From positions 92,864 to 156,863 of the forward strand of contig NZ_AJWX01000017.1 in the NCBI RefSeq assembly GCF_000263855.1: a stretch of 64,000 nucleotides of DNA, in the 5' to 3' direction. The stretch comes from Pseudomonas sp. M47T1 (GTDB lineage Bacteria; Pseudomonadota; Gammaproteobacteria; Pseudomonadales; Pseudomonadaceae). Under the pieces are notes generated by a model that had not been told where the DNA came from, did no database searches, and was given only the letters and a program-made list of their open reading frames with translations. The position numbers were made by a program, and so were the translations under genes. Shown here one piece after another: positions 25,931-35,508 of this stretch. How positions within the stretch are numbered: position 1 is the first letter of the stretch; the number at the start of each line of letters is the position of its first letter.

Positions 25931-26438
25931 TGACCGCTTCTCCGGTTTTCTTGCTCTTGAACATGTCCAGGGCCAGCATCACGGCGCCCACGGTAATGGC
26001 GCTGTCGGCCAGGTTGAACGCCGGGAAGTACCAGCGGTTCTGCCAGTGCACCAGCACGAAATCGATCACGTGGCCCAGTGCAATGCGGTCGTACAGGTTG
26101 CCCAGCGCGCCGCCCAGTACCAGCACCAGCGCCACGGCCAGCCAGTTTTCGTTGCGGCCCAGGCGCTTGAGCCACACCAGCAGCACGGCGCTGACCACCA
26201 CGGCGATCAGGGCGAACAGCCAGCGTTGCCAGCCGGAGCTGTCAGCCAGGAAGCTGAAGGCGGCGCCGGTGTTGTAGGCCAGTGTCCAGCTGAAGTAGTC
26301 GGGGATGACCACCATCTGCTGGTACAGGCTGAGGTTGCTCTGGAAGTAGAACTTGCTGACCTGGTCGAGGACCAGGACCAGCACGCTCAACCAGACCCAA
26401 CCCAGGCGCCCGAAGCGCCCGGTATCGGCCTTAGGCAT
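25923..26438 (-). CDS. lspA: Lipoprotein signal peptidase (signal peptidase II)
   Basis: A 171-residue inner membrane aspartyl protease with four membrane helices. The catalytic aspartates lie in GGALGNLYDR and FNLADSAITVG, and AYNTGAAFSFL is a further family motif. It cleaves signal peptides from prolipoproteins such as BamD after lipidation. ATG 26438 overlaps the ileS stop by 8 nt; an in-frame codon at 26459 is inside ileS and less likely. Confidence 0.96.
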   Translation of the reverse strand: MPKADTGRFGRLGWVWLSVLVLVLDQVSKFYFQSNLSLYQQMVVIPDYFSWTLAYNTGAAFSFLADSSGWQRWLFALIAVVVSAVLLVWLKRLGRNENWLAVALVLVLGGALGNLYDRIALGHVIDFVLVHWQNRWYFPAFNLADSAITVGAVMLALDMFKSKKTGEAVND

Positions 26439-29262
26439 AGTGACGCACCTCGCCTGCACCGCTGATGTTGTCGGCGCAACGACCGCAGATTTCCGGATGC
26501 TCGGCGTTCACGCCGATGTCATCGCTGAAATGCCAGCAGCGGGCGCACTTGGTGTAGCCGGACTTGACCACTTTCAGTTTCAGGCCTTCCACTTCGGTGA
26601 CCACTGCGTCGGCTGGGGCATCGACAAATGGCGCCACGGTGGCCTTGGACGTGATAAGCACAAAGCGCAGTTCGTTGCCCAGCTTGGTCAGGTCGGCGCT
26701 GACGGCTTCGTCGGCGTACAGGGTGACTTCGGCCTGCAGGTTGCCACCGATGGCTTTCGCCGCACGCTGGTTCTCCAGTTCCTTGTTGACCGCGGTTTTC
26801 ACCGCCATCACGCCTTCCCAGTATTCGCGACCCAGCTCGAAGCCTTCCGGCAGTTCGGTGAGGCCCTGGTACCAGGTGTTGAGCATGACCGACTCGTTGC
26901 GTTCGCCCGGCAGGTACTGCCACAGCTCGTCGGCAGTGAAGGCCAGGATCGGTGCGATCCAGCGCACCAGCGCTTCGGAGATGTGGAACAGCGCGGTCTG
27001 GCACGAACGGCGTGCGGTGCTGTTGGCGCCGGTGGTGTACTGGCGGTCCTTGATGATGTCCAGGTAGAAACCACCCAGCTCCTGCACGCAGAAGTTGTGG
27101 ACCTTGGAGTACACGTTCCAGAAGCGGTATTCGCCGTAGTGCTCTTCCAGCTCGCGCTGCAGCAACAGGGCGCGGTCCACGGCCCAGCGGTCCAGGGCGA
27201 TCATTTCATCGGCTGGCAGCAGGTCGGTGGCCGGGTTGAAGCCCGACAGGTTCGACAGCAGGAAGCGCGCGGTGTTACGGATACGGCGGTAGGCATCGGC
27301 GCTGCGCTGCAGGATGGTGTCCGACACGGCCATTTCGCCCGAGTAGTCGGTGGCCGAAACCCACAGGCGCATGATGTCGGCGCCCAGGGTGTCGTTGACC
27401 TTCTGCGGGGCGATGACGTTGCCTAGCGACTTGGACATCTTGCGGCCGTTCTCGTCCACGGTGAAACCGTGGGTCAGCAGCTCGCGGTACGGCGCGTGGT
27501 TGTCGATGGCGCATCCGGTCAGCAACGACGAGTGGAACCAGCCGCGGTGCTGGTCGCTACCTTCCAAGTACAGGTCGGCGCGCGGGCCGGTCTCGTGGCC
27601 CATGGGGTGCGAACCACGCAGCACGTGCCAGTGGGTGGTGCCGGAGTCGAACCACACGTCCAGGGTGTCGCTGATCTTGTCGTACTGATCAGCCTCGGCG
27701 CCCAACAGTTCGGTGGCGTCCAGCTTGAACCAGGCTTCGATGCCCTCGACTTCAACGCGCTTGGCAACGATTTCCATCAGTTCGACGGTACGTGGGTGCA
27801 GCTCGCCGCTTGCCTTGTTCAGGAAGAACGGGATTGGCACGCCCCAGTTGCGCTGACGCGAGATGCACCAGTCGGGACGGTTGGCGATCATGGAGTGCAG
27901 GCGCGCCTGGCCCCAGGTGGGGACGAACTTGGTCTCTTCGATGGCTTTCACCGCGCGGTTGCGCAGGGTGGCGCCTTCGGTGGGCTGCTTGTCCATGCCC
28001 ACGAACCACTGCGCGGTGGCGCGGTAGATCAGTGGCGACTTGTGGCGCCAGCAGTGCATGTAGCTGTGGGTGATGGCCTGGGTATTCAACAGCGCGCCGA
28101 CTTCAGCCAGTTTGGCGATGATGTTGGCGTTGGCCTTGAAGATGAACTGGCCACCGAAGAACTCCAGATTCTCGGCGTAGACACCGTTGCTTTGCACCGG
28201 GGTCAGGATCTCATCGTTGGTCATGCCGTTGCGCTTGCAGCTGACGAAGTCGTCTTCGCCATAGGCAGGCGCCGAGTGGACCACGCCGGTACCGGCGCTC
28301 AGCTCTACATAGTCAGCCAGGTAGACCGGCGAAGTACGGTGGTAGAACGGGTGCTGGAAGTGGATATGTTCCAAGGCCGCGCCCTTGGCGGTGGCGATGA
28401 CGTTGCCGGTCAGCTCGTAGCGCGACAGGCACGACTCCACCAGTTCCTCGGCCAGCAGCAGCAAGCGATCACCGACGTCCACCAGGGCGTAGGTAAACTC
28501 AGGGTGCACGTTGAGGGCCTGGTTGGCCGGGATGGTCCACGGGGTGGTGGTCCAGATGACGATGGCGGCGGTCTTTTCCAGGCCCGGCAAGCCGAAGGCA
28601 TCGGCCAGGCTCTGCTGGTCGGCGACATTGAAGGCCACGTCGATGGTGTCGGACTTCTTGTCCTGGTATTCGACCTCGGCCTCGGCCAGGGCCGAACCGC
28701 AGTCAAAGCACCAGTTCACCGGCTTGAGGCCCTTGAACACGAAGCCGCCCTTGACCATTTCCGCCAAGGCACGGATTTCACCGGCCTCGTTGGTGAAATT
28801 CATGGTTTTGTAGGGGTTGGCCCAGTCACCCAGCACGCCCAGGCGAATGAATTCGGCCTTCTGGCCTTCGATCTGCTCGGTGGCGTAGGCGCGGCACAGT
28901 TCGCGGGTCTTGTCGGCGCCCAGGTTCTTGCCGTGGGTGACTTCGACCTTGTGTTCGATGGGCAGGCCATGGCAGTCCCAGCCCGGCACGTACGGCGCAT
29001 CGAAGCCGGCCAGGGTTTTGGAACGGATGATCATGTCCTTGAGGATCTTGTTGACCGCATGACCGATGTGAATACTGCCGTTGGCGTACGGAGGACCGTC
29101 GTGCAGCACGAACTTGGGACGGTCCTTGCCAATTTCACGCAGCTTCTGGTACAGGCCAATGCTGTCCCAGCGCTGCAGAGTTTGCGGCTCGCGCTGGGGC
29201 AGGCCGGCCTTCATTGGGAAGGCGGTGTCCGGAAGGTTTAGCGTGGCTTTGTAGTCGGTCAT
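26431..29262 (-). CDS. ileS: Isoleucyl-tRNA synthetase
   Basis: A 943-residue class Ia synthetase with the HIGH motif (NGSIHIGHAVNK near residue 60), CP1 editing domain, KMSKS motif (GRKMSKSLGN) and a C-terminal zinc knuckle with CARCWHF and CGRCADN. This is the standard, mupirocin-sensitive bacterial type. It begins one base after the ribF stop, and ATG 29262 (MTDYKATLNLPDT) matches family N-termini. Confidence 0.98.
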   Translation of the reverse strand: MTDYKATLNLPDTAFPMKAGLPQREPQTLQRWDSIGLYQKLREIGKDRPKFVLHDGPPYANGSIHIGHAVNKILKDMIIRSKTLAGFDAPYVPGWDCHGLPIEHKVEVTHGKNLGADKTRELCRAYATEQIEGQKAEFIRLGVLGDWANPYKTMNFTNEAGEIRALAEMVKGGFVFKGLKPVNWCFDCGSALAEAEVEYQDKKSDTIDVAFNVADQQSLADAFGLPGLEKTAAIVIWTTTPWTIPANQALNVHPEFTYALVDVGDRLLLLAEELVESCLSRYELTGNVIATAKGAALEHIHFQHPFYHRTSPVYLADYVELSAGTGVVHSAPAYGEDDFVSCKRNGMTNDEILTPVQSNGVYAENLEFFGGQFIFKANANIIAKLAEVGALLNTQAITHSYMHCWRHKSPLIYRATAQWFVGMDKQPTEGATLRNRAVKAIEETKFVPTWGQARLHSMIANRPDWCISRQRNWGVPIPFFLNKASGELHPRTVELMEIVAKRVEVEGIEAWFKLDATELLGAEADQYDKISDTLDVWFDSGTTHWHVLRGSHPMGHETGPRADLYLEGSDQHRGWFHSSLLTGCAIDNHAPYRELLTHGFTVDENGRKMSKSLGNVIAPQKVNDTLGADIMRLWVSATDYSGEMAVSDTILQRSADAYRRIRNTARFLLSNLSGFNPATDLLPADEMIALDRWAVDRALLLQRELEEHYGEYRFWNVYSKVHNFCVQELGGFYLDIIKDRQYTTGANSTARRSCQTALFHISEALVRWIAPILAFTADELWQYLPGERNESVMLNTWYQGLTELPEGFELGREYWEGVMAVKTAVNKELENQRAAKAIGGNLQAEVTLYADEAVSADLTKLGNELRFVLITSKATVAPFVDAPADAVVTEVEGLKLKVVKSGYTKCARCWHFSDDIGVNAEHPEICGRCADNISGAGEVRHYA

Positions 29263-29263
29263 T

Positions 29264-30217
29264 TCAGGCTCTTGGGTTAGCAGTTGGCCGATGCTCAAGG
29301 GCATAGGCTCGGGCGGCGGCGACATCCGCATCGATCGCCGACTTCAGCGCCTCAAGGGAGGCGAAACGCTGCTCATCACGCAGCTTGTGGTGGAACACCA
29401 CCGTCAAACGCCGGCCATAAAGGTCACCGGCAAAGTCCAGCAAATGTACTTCCAGGTGGGCACTGCCATCACCTGCAACGGTTGGCCGCACGCCTATGTT
29501 GGCGACTCCCGGCCATAGTGTGCCATCGATTTCAGCGCTCACCTGGTACACCCCGGTGAACGGCACGCGACGGCGCTTGAGCTGCACGTTGGCGGTTGGC
29601 CACCCCAGTTGGCGGGCCAGCTTCTGGCCGTGCAGCACCCGCCCGGCAATGCGGTACGGGCGGCCGAGCAATTGCTCGGCCAAGGAAAAATCGGCGGCGG
29701 CGAGGGCCTTGCGCACTTGCGTGCTGCTGACCCGCACGCCGTCAAGTTCGACGGTTTGCGCCGCCTCCACGGTGAAACCCTGGACCACGCCGGCCTGCAT
29801 GAGGAAATCGAAATCCCCCAGGCGGTCGCAGCCGAAGCGAAAATCATCGCCTACTTCCAGGTGCTGCACACCCAGGCCATCGACCAATATGGTGTCGACG
29901 AACTCGGCGGCGCTGAGCTTGCACAGGCGCTGGTTGAAGGCCAGGCACAGCACCCGGTCCACGCCCTCCTCGGCCAGCAGCGCGAGCTTGTCGCGCAGGC
30001 GCGCCAGGCGCGCGGGGGCCGTTTCGGGGGCAAAGTACTCGCGCGGCTGGGGCTCGAAAATCACCACGCAGCTGGGCACGCCCAACTCCCGGGCACGCTC
30101 GCGCAGCCGCGCCAGGATAGCCTGGTGGCCACGGTGAACACCGTCAAAGTTGCCAATAGTGGCGACACAGCCCCGATGTTGGGGCCGCAGGTTGTGGAGG
30201 CCTCGAACCAGCTGCAT
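29264..30217 (-). CDS. ribF: Bifunctional riboflavin kinase/FAD synthetase
   Basis: A 317-residue enzyme. The N-terminal FMN adenylyltransferase domain has TIGNFDGVHRGHQAIL and SSTQVRKAL; the C-terminal flavokinase domain has GWPTANVQL and GVANIGVRPT. It makes FMN and FAD from riboflavin. The ATG at 30217 (MQLVRGLHNLRP) is the usual start. It lies upstream of ileS with a one-base gap, after murJ, the common murJ-ribF-ileS-lspA order. Confidence 0.96.
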   Translation of the reverse strand: MQLVRGLHNLRPQHRGCVATIGNFDGVHRGHQAILARLRERARELGVPSCVVIFEPQPREYFAPETAPARLARLRDKLALLAEEGVDRVLCLAFNQRLCKLSAAEFVDTILVDGLGVQHLEVGDDFRFGCDRLGDFDFLMQAGVVQGFTVEAAQTVELDGVRVSSTQVRKALAAADFSLAEQLLGRPYRIAGRVLHGQKLARQLGWPTANVQLKRRRVPFTGVYQVSAEIDGTLWPGVANIGVRPTVAGDGSAHLEVHLLDFAGDLYGRRLTVVFHHKLRDEQRFASLEALKSAIDADVAAARAYALEHRPTANPRA

Positions 30218-30334
30218 AACGCGCTTCTTGCTCATAAAGTGGCCGATTATAACCACACACGGGCGCTGGCGACAGGCGCCACCTCCATGTGCGGGGCAGG
30301 AAACCGGAAAACCGACGTTTGACGTGCCGCCGGG

Positions 30335-31873
30335 TCAGGCCAACCCTCGACGGGCAAAATCCCGCAACCGGAAGCCGAACGCGAACAACACACCGAAATA
30401 CACTACCACGCCTGTCAATACCAAAGCGCCCAGGCGCAGGAATCGGGCCAGCATCTGCCCCTCGGACCAGGCCGGCATGAAGTGCATCATGCCCAGCAAC
30501 ACCGCTGCCATGACGATGACAGCCAGCAACAGCTTGATAAAGAATTTCATCCAGCCCGGCTGCGGCTGGAACATGTCCTGTTTGCGCAGTTGCCAGTACA
30601 GCAGCCCGGCATTCAGGCAGGCACCGCCGCTGATGGCCAGGGCCAGGCCGGCATGGGCCAGCGAGCCGATGAACGCCAGGTTCATCAATTGCGTGGCGGC
30701 CAAGGTGAAGATCGCAATCTTCACCGGCGTGCGAATGTTCTGCTGCGCATAAAAGCCAGGCGCCAATACCTTGATCAGGATGATGCCCAGCAGGCCCACC
30801 GCGTAGGCAATCAGCGCACGCTGGGTCATGGCGGCATCGAAGGCGCCGAACTTGCCGTACTGGAACAGCGCCACGGTGAGCGGCTCGGCCAGCAGCGCCA
30901 GGGCCACGGCGCACGGCAGCACCAGGATGAAACACAGGCGCAAGCCCCAATCGAGGATGCGCGAGTACTCGTGGCGGTCTTTATTGGCATAGGTCTTGGC
31001 CAGGGTGGGCAACAGGATGGTGCCCAGGGCCACACCCAGCACGCCGGACGGCAGTTCCATCAGGCGGTCGGCGTAATACATCCACGACACCGACCCCGCC
31101 GCCAGGTAGGAGGCGAAGATAGTGTTGATGATCAGCGAAATCTGGCTCACCGACACGCCCAGGATGGCCGGGCCCATCTGCTTCATTACCCGCAGCGCGC
31201 CGGTGTCGCGCCAACTGAAACGCGGCAGCACCAGCATGCCGATCTTTTTCAGGTGCGGCAGTTGGTACAACAGTTGCGCCAGGCCACCGGCCAGCACGCC
31301 CCAGGCCAGCACCATGATGGGCGGGTGAAAATAGGGCGTAAGGAACAATGCGAAAAGAATCTGGGCAACGTTAAGCAGCGTTGGCGTGAAAGCCGGCACC
31401 GAAAAGCGATTCCAGGTATTGAGGATCGCGCCCACAAAGGAAGACAGCGAAATCAGCAATATGTAGGGAAAGGTCACCCGCAACAGATCAGCGGTGAGCT
31501 GAAATTTTTCCGGCGTGTCGGCAAACCCCGGCGCGGTGGCCCAGATGACGAACGGTGCGGCGATCATTCCCGCCACCGTCACCAGCGCCAATATGAGCGT
31601 CAACATGCCGGCCACGTAGGCGATAAAGGTGCGCGTGGCTTCCTCGCCCTGCTGGTTCTTGTATTCGGCCAGGATAGGCACGAAAGCCTGTGAGAATGCG
31701 CCTTCAGCGAAGATTCGGCGCAGCAGGTTAGGCAGCTTGAAGGCAATGAAAAAGGCATCGGTGGCCATGCCGGCGCCGAAGATACGGGCGATCAGGGTAT
31801 CGCGCACGAAGCCCAGTACTCGCGAGATCATGGTGATGGAACTGACCGCGAACAGCGACTTGAGAAGATTCAT
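30335..31873 (-). CDS. murJ: Lipid II flippase MurJ (MviN)
   Basis: A 512-residue MATE/MOP-family membrane protein with about 14 membrane helices. It opens with MNLLKSLFAVSSITMISRVLG, and RDTLIARIFGAG and NLLRRIFAEGAFSQAFVP are the usual MurJ motifs with the essential arginines. It flips lipid II across the inner membrane for cell-wall synthesis. It is divergent from rpsT; the 250-base gap holds both promoters. Confidence 0.96.
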   Translation of the reverse strand: MNLLKSLFAVSSITMISRVLGFVRDTLIARIFGAGMATDAFFIAFKLPNLLRRIFAEGAFSQAFVPILAEYKNQQGEEATRTFIAYVAGMLTLILALVTVAGMIAAPFVIWATAPGFADTPEKFQLTADLLRVTFPYILLISLSSFVGAILNTWNRFSVPAFTPTLLNVAQILFALFLTPYFHPPIMVLAWGVLAGGLAQLLYQLPHLKKIGMLVLPRFSWRDTGALRVMKQMGPAILGVSVSQISLIINTIFASYLAAGSVSWMYYADRLMELPSGVLGVALGTILLPTLAKTYANKDRHEYSRILDWGLRLCFILVLPCAVALALLAEPLTVALFQYGKFGAFDAAMTQRALIAYAVGLLGIILIKVLAPGFYAQQNIRTPVKIAIFTLAATQLMNLAFIGSLAHAGLALAISGGACLNAGLLYWQLRKQDMFQPQPGWMKFFIKLLLAVIVMAAVLLGMMHFMPAWSEGQMLARFLRLGALVLTGVVVYFGVLFAFGFRLRDFARRGLA

Positions 31874-32045
31874 CGAAAGATTTTTCTGCCTTCTGGACAA
31901 AGAGCAGCGCGAGAATGCGCGCAACTGTGCGATACTCCGCGCCGCATCAGCAGGCAGAGCCAAAACTCGCGAGTTTACAGGTCATGCGACAGAAGTGAAT
32001 CATCACTTTCGAGAGTGACCACTCAGCGGAACGTCTCACGCACCC

Positions 32046-32074
32046 TTGACAAGAGATTCAGTCATCGGCATGAT
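32046..32074 (+). promoter_or_regulatory. Probable sigma-70 promoter of rpsT
   Basis: TTGACA, a 17-base spacer and CATGAT, about 50 bases before the rpsT start. The -35 box is perfect; the -10 box is only fair. Confidence 0.6.
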
Positions 32075-32124
32075 TCGCGGCCTATTTTGTTTGCTATTTA
32101 AAAAGTCTTTCGAGGAGCTCGACG

Positions 32125-32400
32125 GTGGCCAACTCACCTTCCGCCAAAAAACGTGCAAAACAGGCTGAGAAGCGTCGCAGCCACAACGCCAGCCTGCGTT
32201 CCATGGTCCGCACCTACATCAAGAATGTAGTCAAAGCCATTGACGCAAAAGACGCCGAAAAAGCACAAGCTGCTTACGTTCTGGCCGTGCCAGTCATCGA
32301 CCGTATGGCCGATAAAGGCATCATCCACAAGAACAAGGCTGCTCGCCATAAAGGCCGTCTGAATGGCCACATCAAAGCACTGGCTCAGGCTGCCGCCTAA
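32125..32400 (+). CDS. rpsT: 30S ribosomal protein S20
   Basis: A 91-residue, lysine- and alanine-rich helical protein (ANSPSAKKRAKQAEKRRSHNAS at the N-terminus). S20 binds 16S rRNA and helps assemble the small subunit. Translation starts at GTG with a GAGG site upstream; non-AUG starts are known for rpsT and tie into its autogenous control. A strong terminator follows. Confidence 0.98.
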   Translation: MANSPSAKKRAKQAEKRRSHNASLRSMVRTYIKNVVKAIDAKDAEKAQAAYVLAVPVIDRMADKGIIHKNKAARHKGRLNGHIKALAQAAA

Positions 32401-32418
32401 GCTTAATGCTTGATGTAA

Positions 32419-32447
32419 CAAAAACCGACCTCAGGGTCGGTTTTTTG
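32419..32447 (+). terminator. Intrinsic terminator of rpsT
   Basis: AAAAACCGACC, a short loop, then GGTCGGTTTTTT, 19 bases after the rpsT stop. Confidence 0.95.
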
Positions 32448-32517
32448 TTGCCCGTAGAAAAGCCATTTCGGCACACCACTCGACATAGCCTTCAGCATCT
32501 ACCTGCCCCCCCCCTCT

Positions 32518-32614
32518 AGCTGCCGCCAGGCTGCGAAGGCGCGCACAGCGTGCCCGCGATCGATATGGCACCGCCGCAGGCCCTGCGGACCTTTTTCGCA
32601 GCCTTGCGGCAGCT
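32518..32614. repeat. Long palindromic repeat, GCTGCCGCCAGGCTGCGAAGGC type
   Basis: The left arm AGCTGCCGCCAGGCTGCGAA and right arm TTCGCAGCCTTGCGGCAGCT are inverted copies about 95 bases apart. It is the best-preserved member of the subfamily shared with 16853-16950 and separates converging rpsT and the luxR gene. Confidence 0.75.
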
Positions 32615-32635
32615 CCCGGGGGGCTATATCACGAG

Positions 32636-33397
32636 CTAGAACGAGATCAGGCCCTGGGACACGGCGATGCCGATAGCGTGCCCGCGGTTGGTGGAGCCCA
32701 GCTTGTGGCCGGCGTTGGCGATATGGAAGTCCACCGTGCGCTCGGCACAACCCACGATGCGACCTATCTCCCAACTGGTCTTGCCCATGCTTGCCCAGCC
32801 CAGGCATTCAGCCTCCTTGAGCGTCAGGCACGACTCGGGCGCCTGCTCGATTGCCATGCGCCGCTGCAGACCCTCGATAAGGTAGGGCACCAGCATGAAC
32901 AGCAACCCCAGATCTTCATCACCGCCGGACTGCGCCACCCCTCCTTCTGCCGAATGCGCGACGCTCAGCGAGCCCACCAGCGTCTTTCCGCGCAACGGAA
33001 TACTCACCCCACCGCGCAAGCCGTGCACCCCCAGAGCCTCCCAGTAATCCTTCGAGCGGCCGCGCGCCCGACGCTGGGCACGCTCCCAGAATAATGGCTT
33101 CAGATGCTGGCGACAGTGGCGGGCAACAGGATCCAGTTCCTGATACCCCTCCCGCTCATAATGCTCCAGCCAACTTCTGGGATAGTTGGTAAGCGGGCGA
33201 ACCACCTCAGCCCCCTTGATCAACGCGCCAAATGACACCGAATAATAACGAAAGCTCATGCGCGTCAATATACGACGCAGCCGCAACTCCCAACCTCGCT
33301 GATGCGCACGCCCCGCCAATAAGGAGAATTCCGCCAACAATGAACTTTCCATCAGCCGAGCACTATCAACCGTCCGATACAAGATCCGGCTTTCCAT
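32636..33397 (-). CDS. LuxR-family transcriptional regulator without a partner synthase (LuxR solo)
   Basis: A 253-residue protein with an N-terminal autoinducer-binding type domain (about 30-175) and a C-terminal LuxR helix-turn-helix (LTLKEAECLGWASMGKTSWEIGRIVGC, then TVDFHIANAGHKLG). Key pocket residues of acyl-homoserine-lactone receptors are visible: the SWLEHYEREGYQELDPV stretch, LFWERA, and GVSIPLRG. No luxI-type synthase is in the window. It sits between rpsT and creA, where I recall no such gene in P. aeruginosa. ATG 33397 is preferred; a GTG at 33421 would add eight residues. The ligand is unknown. Confidence 0.88.
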   Translation of the reverse strand: MESRILYRTVDSARLMESSLLAEFSLLAGRAHQRGWELRLRRILTRMSFRYYSVSFGALIKGAEVVRPLTNYPRSWLEHYEREGYQELDPVARHCRQHLKPLFWERAQRRARGRSKDYWEALGVHGLRGGVSIPLRGKTLVGSLSVAHSAEGGVAQSGGDEDLGLLFMLVPYLIEGLQRRMAIEQAPESCLTLKEAECLGWASMGKTSWEIGRIVGCAERTVDFHIANAGHKLGSTNRGHAIGIAVSQGLISF

Positions 33398-33823
33398 AAC
33401 ATTCCCGCATTCGATAAACACTTCAACTTATACAAGAAGGACAGCGCTACCCTCCTCCCTGACGGAGCCCACCATGGCGGGCCCGCCGTCGCGCCGGCGT
33501 GCGACCGGCGGGACACTACGCAGGCAGGCAAAACGTGTCAATGCACCGAAACACTTTGGCAGAACCCATCAAAACGATGCCATGCCCCACAATCAAGAAG
33601 CACCGCGGCGTGTCGCAAGCAGCCAACTTCAAGGCGTGCGCCATGCTTTATGAGTGGTTACTTGCCGTCACAAAAACACCGACACATAACAGCCCGAAAA
33701 AAGGCCGACAACTGTACTTTCCCCAAGGAAGCAAACTCCCTTGAACATCAACACCCTCAGTTAATGCCCTGTGTGGGTAGAGGGAATAACACCCAATGCA
33801 ATTAAAACGACAAATAGCGCGCA
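33398..33823. other. Intergenic stretch with a GC-rich hairpin, no convincing gene
   Basis: About 425 bases between the luxR promoter side and the creA terminator. A GC-rich inverted repeat lies at about 33482-33512 (CCCGCCGTCGC against GCGACCGGCGGG). Right of it the base composition drops. An 81-codon frame at 33499-33744 has no ribosome site, no recognisable domain and an odd composition, so I do not call it. A small RNA is possible but unsupported. Confidence 0.4.
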
Positions 33824-33855
33824 CAAAAAAAGGCGAGCCCAGCTCGCCTTTTTTT
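33824..33855 (-). terminator. Intrinsic terminator of creA
   Basis: AAAAAAAGGCGAGC, loop CCA, GCTCGCCTTTTTTT, 21 bases past the creA stop on the minus strand. It is symmetrical enough to work in both directions. Confidence 0.92.
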
Positions 33856-33876
33856 CAATCAAACACTCTTCCCGTT

Positions 33877-34338
33877 TTACGACTGAGGCCAGGGCAGAAT
33901 CGGAATAGCCGTGACCGCATTCTGCGGGCTGCCTTCGATCACCCGGTCGCTGTACACCAGGTACACCAGGGTGTTGCGCTTCTTGTCGAAGAAGCGCACC
34001 ACCTGCATGGTCTTGAACACCAGCGAGGTGCGCTCCTTGAACACCTCCTCGCCGTCCTTGAGGTCATCCGGCAAGTGGATGGGACCCACCTGGCGACAGG
34101 CAATCGACGCCTCGGCGCGATCTTCGGCCAGCCCCAGGCCACCCTTGATGCCGCCCGTCTTGGCGCGCGACAGGTAGCAGGTCACACCGGGCACCTTGGG
34201 ATCGTCGAACGCCTCGACCACAATGCGGTCGTTGGGGCCGACGAACTTGAACACCGTCGACACCTGGCCGATTTCCTCGGCCGAAGCCAGCAGCGGCAAG
34301 GCCAACAGCAGGCCCAGCATTCCCTTGATCACGCGCAT
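33877..34338 (-). CDS. creA: CreA family periplasmic protein
   Basis: A 153-residue protein with a signal peptide (MRVIKGMLGLLLALPLLASA) and the CreA hallmarks EEIGQVSTVFKFVGPND, VPGVTCYLSRAKTGGIKGGLGLAED and SIACRQVGPI; the two cysteines probably pair. CreA is widespread in proteobacteria but its function is not established. It follows proB by 9 bases on the same strand and probably shares its transcript. Confidence 0.92.
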   Translation of the reverse strand: MRVIKGMLGLLLALPLLASAEEIGQVSTVFKFVGPNDRIVVEAFDDPKVPGVTCYLSRAKTGGIKGGLGLAEDRAEASIACRQVGPIHLPDDLKDGEEVFKERTSLVFKTMQVVRFFDKKRNTLVYLVYSDRVIEGSPQNAVTAIPILPWPQS

Positions 34339-34347
34339 GGATAGTCC

Positions 34348-35466
34348 TCAGACCAGAATGAGATTGTCCCGATGTACCAGTTCAGGCTCAGCAATGTAAC
34401 CCAGCAGACGCTCGATGACCTCGGACGACTGGCCGATGATCTTCTGCGCCTCGGCCGCACTGTAGTTGGCCAGGCCACGGGCGACTTCACGCCCATCGGG
34501 CGCCACGCACACGACCATCTCGCCGCGACGGAAGCCGCCTTGCACACCCTTGACCCCGACCGGCAACAGGCTCTTGTGACCCTCCAGGAGCGCCTGTACG
34601 GCACCGGCGTCCAGGGTCAGGGTGCCTCGGGTTTGCAGGTGGCCCGCCAGCCACTGCTTGCGCGCCGCCAGCATGCCGCGCTCAGGCGACAGCAAGGTGC
34701 CCAGGCGCTCACCAGCTTTGAGGCGGTCCAGCACGCGCTCCAGGCGCCCACCGACGATAATGGTGTGCGCACCCGAACGCGCCGCCAGGCGTGCCGCACG
34801 CAGCTTGGTCTGCATGCCGCCACGCCCCAGGGCACCGCCGGTGCCGCCGGCAACGGCGTCCAGCGCCGGATCATCGGCACGAGCCTCGTAGATCAACTGG
34901 GCATCGGGGTTGTTGCGCGGGTCGGCGTCGAACATGCCGTCGCGATCGGTGAGGATCACCAGCAGGTCGGCTTCCACCAGGTTGGCCACCAGCGCGGCCA
35001 GGGTGTCGTTGTCGCCAAAGCGAATCTCGTCAGTGACCACGGTGTCGTTTTCGTTGATCACCGGGATAACCCCCAACTGCACCAGCGTGCGCAGGGTGCT
35101 GCGGGCGTTCAGGTAGCGCTTGCGGTCCGACAGGTCGTCATGGGTCAGCAGGATCTGCGCCGTGTGCCGGCCGTGCTCGGCAAAGCTCGACTCCCAGGCC
35201 TGCACCAGGCCCATCTGGCCGATGGCGGCAGCAGCTTGCAGCTCATGCATGCCGCTGGGTCGCCTGGCCCAGCCCAGACGGCTCATACCGGCCGCCACGG
35301 CACCCGAGGACACCAGCACCAGCTCGACACCCGCCTCATGCAGGGCCACCATCTGCTCGACCCACACGCCCATGGCGGCGCGATCCAGGCCCTTGCCGTC
35401 AGCTGTCAGCAACGCACTGCCGATTTTCACGACCCAGCGCTGCGCGCCCGTCACCTTGCTCCGCAT
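34348..35466 (-). CDS. proB: Glutamate 5-kinase
   Basis: A 372-residue enzyme with an N-terminal amino-acid kinase domain (VVKIGSALLT, VSSGAVAAGM, PVINENDTV, GGTGGALGRGGMQTKL) and a C-terminal PUA domain (about 280-372). It phosphorylates glutamate in the first step of proline synthesis and is feedback-inhibited by proline. Two ATGs are possible (35466 and 35472); the second-codon-downstream one gives the family N-terminus MRSKVTGAQRW. It is independent of obgE, whose terminator lies upstream. Confidence 0.96.
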   Translation of the reverse strand: MRSKVTGAQRWVVKIGSALLTADGKGLDRAAMGVWVEQMVALHEAGVELVLVSSGAVAAGMSRLGWARRPSGMHELQAAAAIGQMGLVQAWESSFAEHGRHTAQILLTHDDLSDRKRYLNARSTLRTLVQLGVIPVINENDTVVTDEIRFGDNDTLAALVANLVEADLLVILTDRDGMFDADPRNNPDAQLIYEARADDPALDAVAGGTGGALGRGGMQTKLRAARLAARSGAHTIIVGGRLERVLDRLKAGERLGTLLSPERGMLAARKQWLAGHLQTRGTLTLDAGAVQALLEGHKSLLPVGVKGVQGGFRRGEMVVCVAPDGREVARGLANYSAAEAQKIIGQSSEVIERLLGYIAEPELVHRDNLILV

Positions 35467-35508
35467 GTTCATCCAACCTATGCCCGGGAGAAATTATTCG
35501 TAGAAACC

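Noticed and set aside
33499..33744. 81-codon frame between the luxR gene and creA
   Set aside because: No ribosome site, no recognisable domain, unlike neighbours in codon use, and it begins inside a GC-rich hairpin.
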